Assembly (NCBI GenBank): GCA_041648955.1
Contig: JBAZOD010000040.1
Location: forward strand, 1-8,283
DNA length: 8,283 bases
Source: JBAZOD01 sp041648955
GTDB lineage: Bacteria > Patescibacteriota > Patescibacteriia > Patescibacteriales > JAQTRU01
Direction of reading: 5' to 3'
Positions within the stretch are counted from its first letter, which is position 1. Each line of letters begins with the position of its first letter. The position numbers were made by a program, and so were the translations under genes. The notes beneath the pieces are model-generated. The model was not told where the DNA came from, ran no database searches, and saw only the letters and a program-made list of their open reading frames with translations. Of the stretch, positions 7,136 through 8,283 are shown in pieces.

Positions 7136-7408
7136 TTATTTATTTGCTAATCTGGTGACTTTTAAAATTTCCCTTATCATCTCTTGCTTCATTTTTTCGT
7201 TTTTAGCTGCCATGGCATTTTTGAAGCAGGTATTAAGATGGTTTTCTAAAAGCATCTGATGGGCGGATTTTAAAAGTCCGATAGCCGCCAGATTTTGCTG
7301 CATAATATCGATGCAATATTCCTTCTCCTCTACCATGTTTATTATTTTCGTCATCAAGCTTTGCGTCTTTCTGAAATTAATCAAAGCTTTCTCTTTTTCT
7401 TTTACCAT
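7136..7408 (-). CDS. csoR: CsoR-type copper-sensing repressor (DUF156 family)
   Basis: This 90-residue all-helical repressor is of the usual CsoR length. The Cu(I) ligands are preserved: C32 (in EYCIDIM), H57 and C61 (in HLNTC). The C-to-H spacing of 25 and the HxxxC pair equal those of the characterised Mycobacterium tuberculosis CsoR (C36, H61, C65). Proteins of this family bind DNA as tetramers when metal-free and let go when Cu(I) binds. Nickel and formaldehyde sensors of the same fold have a different ligand pattern, so copper is favoured. In the first helix, the place of the common RxxGQ motif reads KTQSL (14-18), a noticeable departure. It is the first gene of the operon with the membrane fusion protein and copA, and its own promoter carries a palindrome that should be its operator. 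The ATG is preceded by AT-rich sequence without a Shine-Dalgarno site. Confidence 0.92.
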   Translation of the reverse strand: MVKEKEKALINFRKTQSLMTKIINMVEEKEYCIDIMQQNLAAIGLLKSAHQMLLENHLNTCFKNAMAAKNEKMKQEMIREILKVTRLANK

Positions 7409-7436
7409 AATTTTTTAAAAATTAATTAATTACCTT

Positions 7437-7465
7437 ATATACCTATACCCCAGGTATAGGTATAT
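7437..7465. promoter_or_regulatory. Probable CsoR operator (perfect 13-bp-arm palindrome)
   Basis: The arms ATATACCTATACC (7437-7449) and GGTATAGGTATAT (7453-7465) are exact complements around a 3-base centre (CCA). A C/G-rich core flanked by TA steps is in keeping with known CsoR operators. The site begins 4 bases after the -10 box of the csoR promoter and covers the expected transcription start. Bound repressor would therefore block initiation or promoter clearance. It lies 28 bases upstream of the csoR start codon. Confidence 0.8.
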
Positions 7466-7469
7466 TTAA

Positions 7470-7498
7470 AATATACTCCTGTTTCCTTTTGACGTCAA
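7470..7498 (-). promoter_or_regulatory. Promoter of the csoR - fusion protein - copA operon
   Basis: On the minus strand, TTGACG (7498-7493) and TATATT (7475-7470) are spaced by exactly 17 bases. Transcription should start near 7463, inside the operator palindrome, giving a leader of about 55 bases. No other good promoter was seen before the two downstream genes, and the intergenic gaps are only 22 and 19 bases, so one copper-inducible message is likely. Confidence 0.72.
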
Positions 7499-7509
7499 TA
7501 CCCCCTACT

Positions 7510-7541
7510 AAAAACTCCTAAAATTTTGAAAATCTTAGGAG
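7510..7541 (-). terminator. Intrinsic terminator of the prepilin-like gene
   Basis: A nearly perfect 27-base dyad at 7515-7541 has outer arms CTCCTAA/TTAGGAG, one A-C mismatch and an AT-rich inner stem. On the minus strand it is followed by TTTTT (7514-7510). It lies 36 bases past the prepilin stop codon and 11 bases before the -35 box of the csoR promoter, so it insulates the copper operon from read-through. Confidence 0.75.
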
Positions 7542-7577
7542 CACCTAAAAACATTTTTTAATAAATTTAAATTATAT

Positions 7578-8090
7578 TTAATTAGAAACTTGAAAATATT
7601 TGTCGCTCCCATTCCAGCCGTTTTTTTCCGCCAGAAAAATCCCCTTCCCTGCTCCGGGAGTTGGCTCTGATATATTTGGCAAAGTTATTTCCTGCTCATC
7701 ATTTTCTAAATTGGCATATAATACGCATTTATTATCCGCCGAAACTATATATTTATAATTTGTTACGCTATCCGTGCCGGTTTTGGGATCACTAATATTT
7801 TCAGGGATAATATTCGAATATTGTGGATATTTATTTTTGTATTCAACGAGCAACTCATTCAGATCATATTCCCCTGCTCCTGTTTCTGGCAATAAACAAC
7901 CAAAACTCAAAAAACGGCCTATTTGATTAATATCATTAAGCCGTTTCGCATCGCGTGCTTTTGCTCTAGTATTTAAGAAAGCCAGCATGGCAAAAGTCGC
8001 CAAAACACCTATAATAACAATAACTAGCAAAAGTTCAATCAAAGTAAACCCCCGTTGAAAATTTTTTATTATTTCTTGGTCTTCAGCCAT
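7578..8090 (-). CDS. Type IV pilin-like / pseudopilin precursor
   Basis: This 170-residue protein is probably exported. It has a charged 14-residue leader (MAEDQEIIKNFQRG) followed by the class III (prepilin) signal FTLIELLLVIVIIGVL. Prepilin peptidase would cut after G14, leaving F15 as the first, usually N-methylated residue, and E19 at the critical +5 position. A single hydrophobic helix (15-38) continues into the charged segment RAKARDAKRLNDINQ (42-56), a common arrangement in pilins and pseudopilins. The globular part has two cysteines (C65 and C122) that could form a disulfide. It contains DPKTGTD (101-107) and YKYIVSADNKCVLYA (112-126), a style seen in many pilin-like proteins of Patescibacteria. 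The gene stands alone, with its own terminator; no secretion ATPase, platform protein or peptidase is nearby. Whether it is a major pilin, a minor pilin or a secretion or competence pseudopilin cannot be decided. No clear Shine-Dalgarno site precedes the ATG. Confidence 0.9.
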   Translation of the reverse strand: MAEDQEIIKNFQRGFTLIELLLVIVIIGVLATFAMLAFLNTRAKARDAKRLNDINQIGRFLSFGCLLPETGAGEYDLNELLVEYKNKYPQYSNIIPENISDPKTGTDSVTNYKYIVSADNKCVLYANLENDEQEITLPNISEPTPGAGKGIFLAEKNGWNGSDKYFQVSN

Positions 8091-8197
8091 AATAATCTTT
8101 TTTAATTGAGAATTCTATCAGCAAAAAAATCTAGCGAAGCAAAGCCGTGGTCATATTTTCCGAATAACATAATTATAAGAAACATATTTGCTTTAAT

Positions 8198-8206
8198 ATT
8201 ATAACA
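8198..8206 (-). promoter_or_regulatory. Possible extended -10 promoter upstream of the prepilin-like gene
   Basis: On the minus strand the sequence TGTTATAAT forms an extended -10 box about 108 bases before the prepilin ATG, but no good -35 box lies at the proper distance. It is an alternative to the promoter at 8252-8281. Confidence 0.35.
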
Positions 8207-8232
8207 AAAAAGAGAAATAATAGCTATTCTTC

Positions 8233-8261
8233 TTGACGAAAAATAAAAAAAATTATAGAAT
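8233..8261 (+). promoter_or_regulatory. Possible rightward promoter for a gene beyond the right edge
   Basis: TTGACG (8233-8238), a 17-base spacer and TAGAAT (8256-8261) point out of the window to the right. No gene is visible in the remaining 22 bases. It overlaps a leftward promoter candidate, so the two would compete for polymerase. Confidence 0.35.
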
Positions 8262-8281
8262 ATAAATAGAATTTTAGTCAA
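8252..8281 (-). promoter_or_regulatory. Possible distal promoter for the prepilin-like gene
   Basis: On the minus strand, TTGACT (8281-8276) and a perfect TATAAT (8257-8252) are separated by 18 bases. A start near 8245 would leave a long leader of about 155 bases before the prepilin ATG at 8090. The leader region 8091-8245 is AT-rich apart from a small GC-richer patch near 8131-8151, and holds no recognised RNA element. Confidence 0.45.
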
Positions 8282-8283
8282 CT

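Noticed and set aside
8131..8151. GC-richer patch in the prepilin leader as a riboswitch or terminator
   Set aside because: It contains no convincing stem and no known aptamer pattern. Although a T run follows on the minus strand, the preceding bases cannot form a stable hairpin.
8102..8185. Small minus-strand ORF of 27 codons in the prepilin leader
   Set aside because: It lacks a ribosome-binding site and any recognisable sequence, and the frame is open further upstream without a start signal. AT-rich chance ORF is the simpler view.

Overview
The window looks like chromosomal DNA from an AT-rich bacterium. The best guess is a Patescibacteria/CPR-type lineage. This rests on the very low GC content, a type IV pilin-like protein with an N-terminal region of the style common in those genomes (RAKARDAKR after the membrane helix), and compact single-gene transcription units. 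No rRNA or phylogenetic marker is present, so this assignment is inference. All complete genes end in TAA and read sensibly with the standard bacterial code; there is no sign of UGA recoding.

Layout: (1) At the left edge, on the minus strand, lies the first 48 codons of a protein whose AHHGQNR segment resembles the start of a RelA/SpoT-type HD domain. It has a strong promoter and a Shine-Dalgarno-like sequence. (2) Diverging from it is a plus-strand gene of 809 codons encoding two consecutive ATP-grasp ligase modules: an L-amino-acid-ligase-like module followed by a D-Ala-D-Ala-ligase-like module. A near-perfect promoter shows that its start is at 415, not at the upstream in-frame ATG at 301. 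(3) A terminator hairpin at 2855-2885 that can work in both directions separates it from a convergent operon. A small GC-rich palindromic element of unknown function lies beside it. (4) The minus-strand operon csoR - membrane fusion protein - copA (7408 down to 3084) is a copper homeostasis unit. (5) Upstream of csoR, a terminator closes the next minus-strand gene, a single prepilin-like gene (7578-8090). The right edge holds its promoter region and a possible rightward promoter for a gene outside the window.

How the copper operon is expected to work (family knowledge plus inference): a CsoR-type repressor with the C-H-C copper ligands sits on a perfect 13-bp-arm palindrome that overlaps the transcription start of its own promoter. 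Binding of Cu(I) would release it and induce the operon. The second gene fuses a CopZ/HMA-like metallochaperone domain, a 7-helix DsbD_2/TauE-like membrane core with HCVGMCGG and PCGP motifs, and two external cupredoxin-like domains joined by a Gly-Cys linker. The last gene is a Cu(I)-exporting P1B-1 ATPase with its own HMA domain and a His-rich linker. There is no separate copZ; its role may be taken by the fused domain.

The points most worth follow-up are the HMA-membrane-double-cupredoxin fusion, the orphan tandem ATP-grasp ligase, and the CsoR operator with its divergent repressor. I do not see CRISPR arrays, insertion sequences, tRNA or rRNA genes. I do not claim that the window contains an entirely new system.
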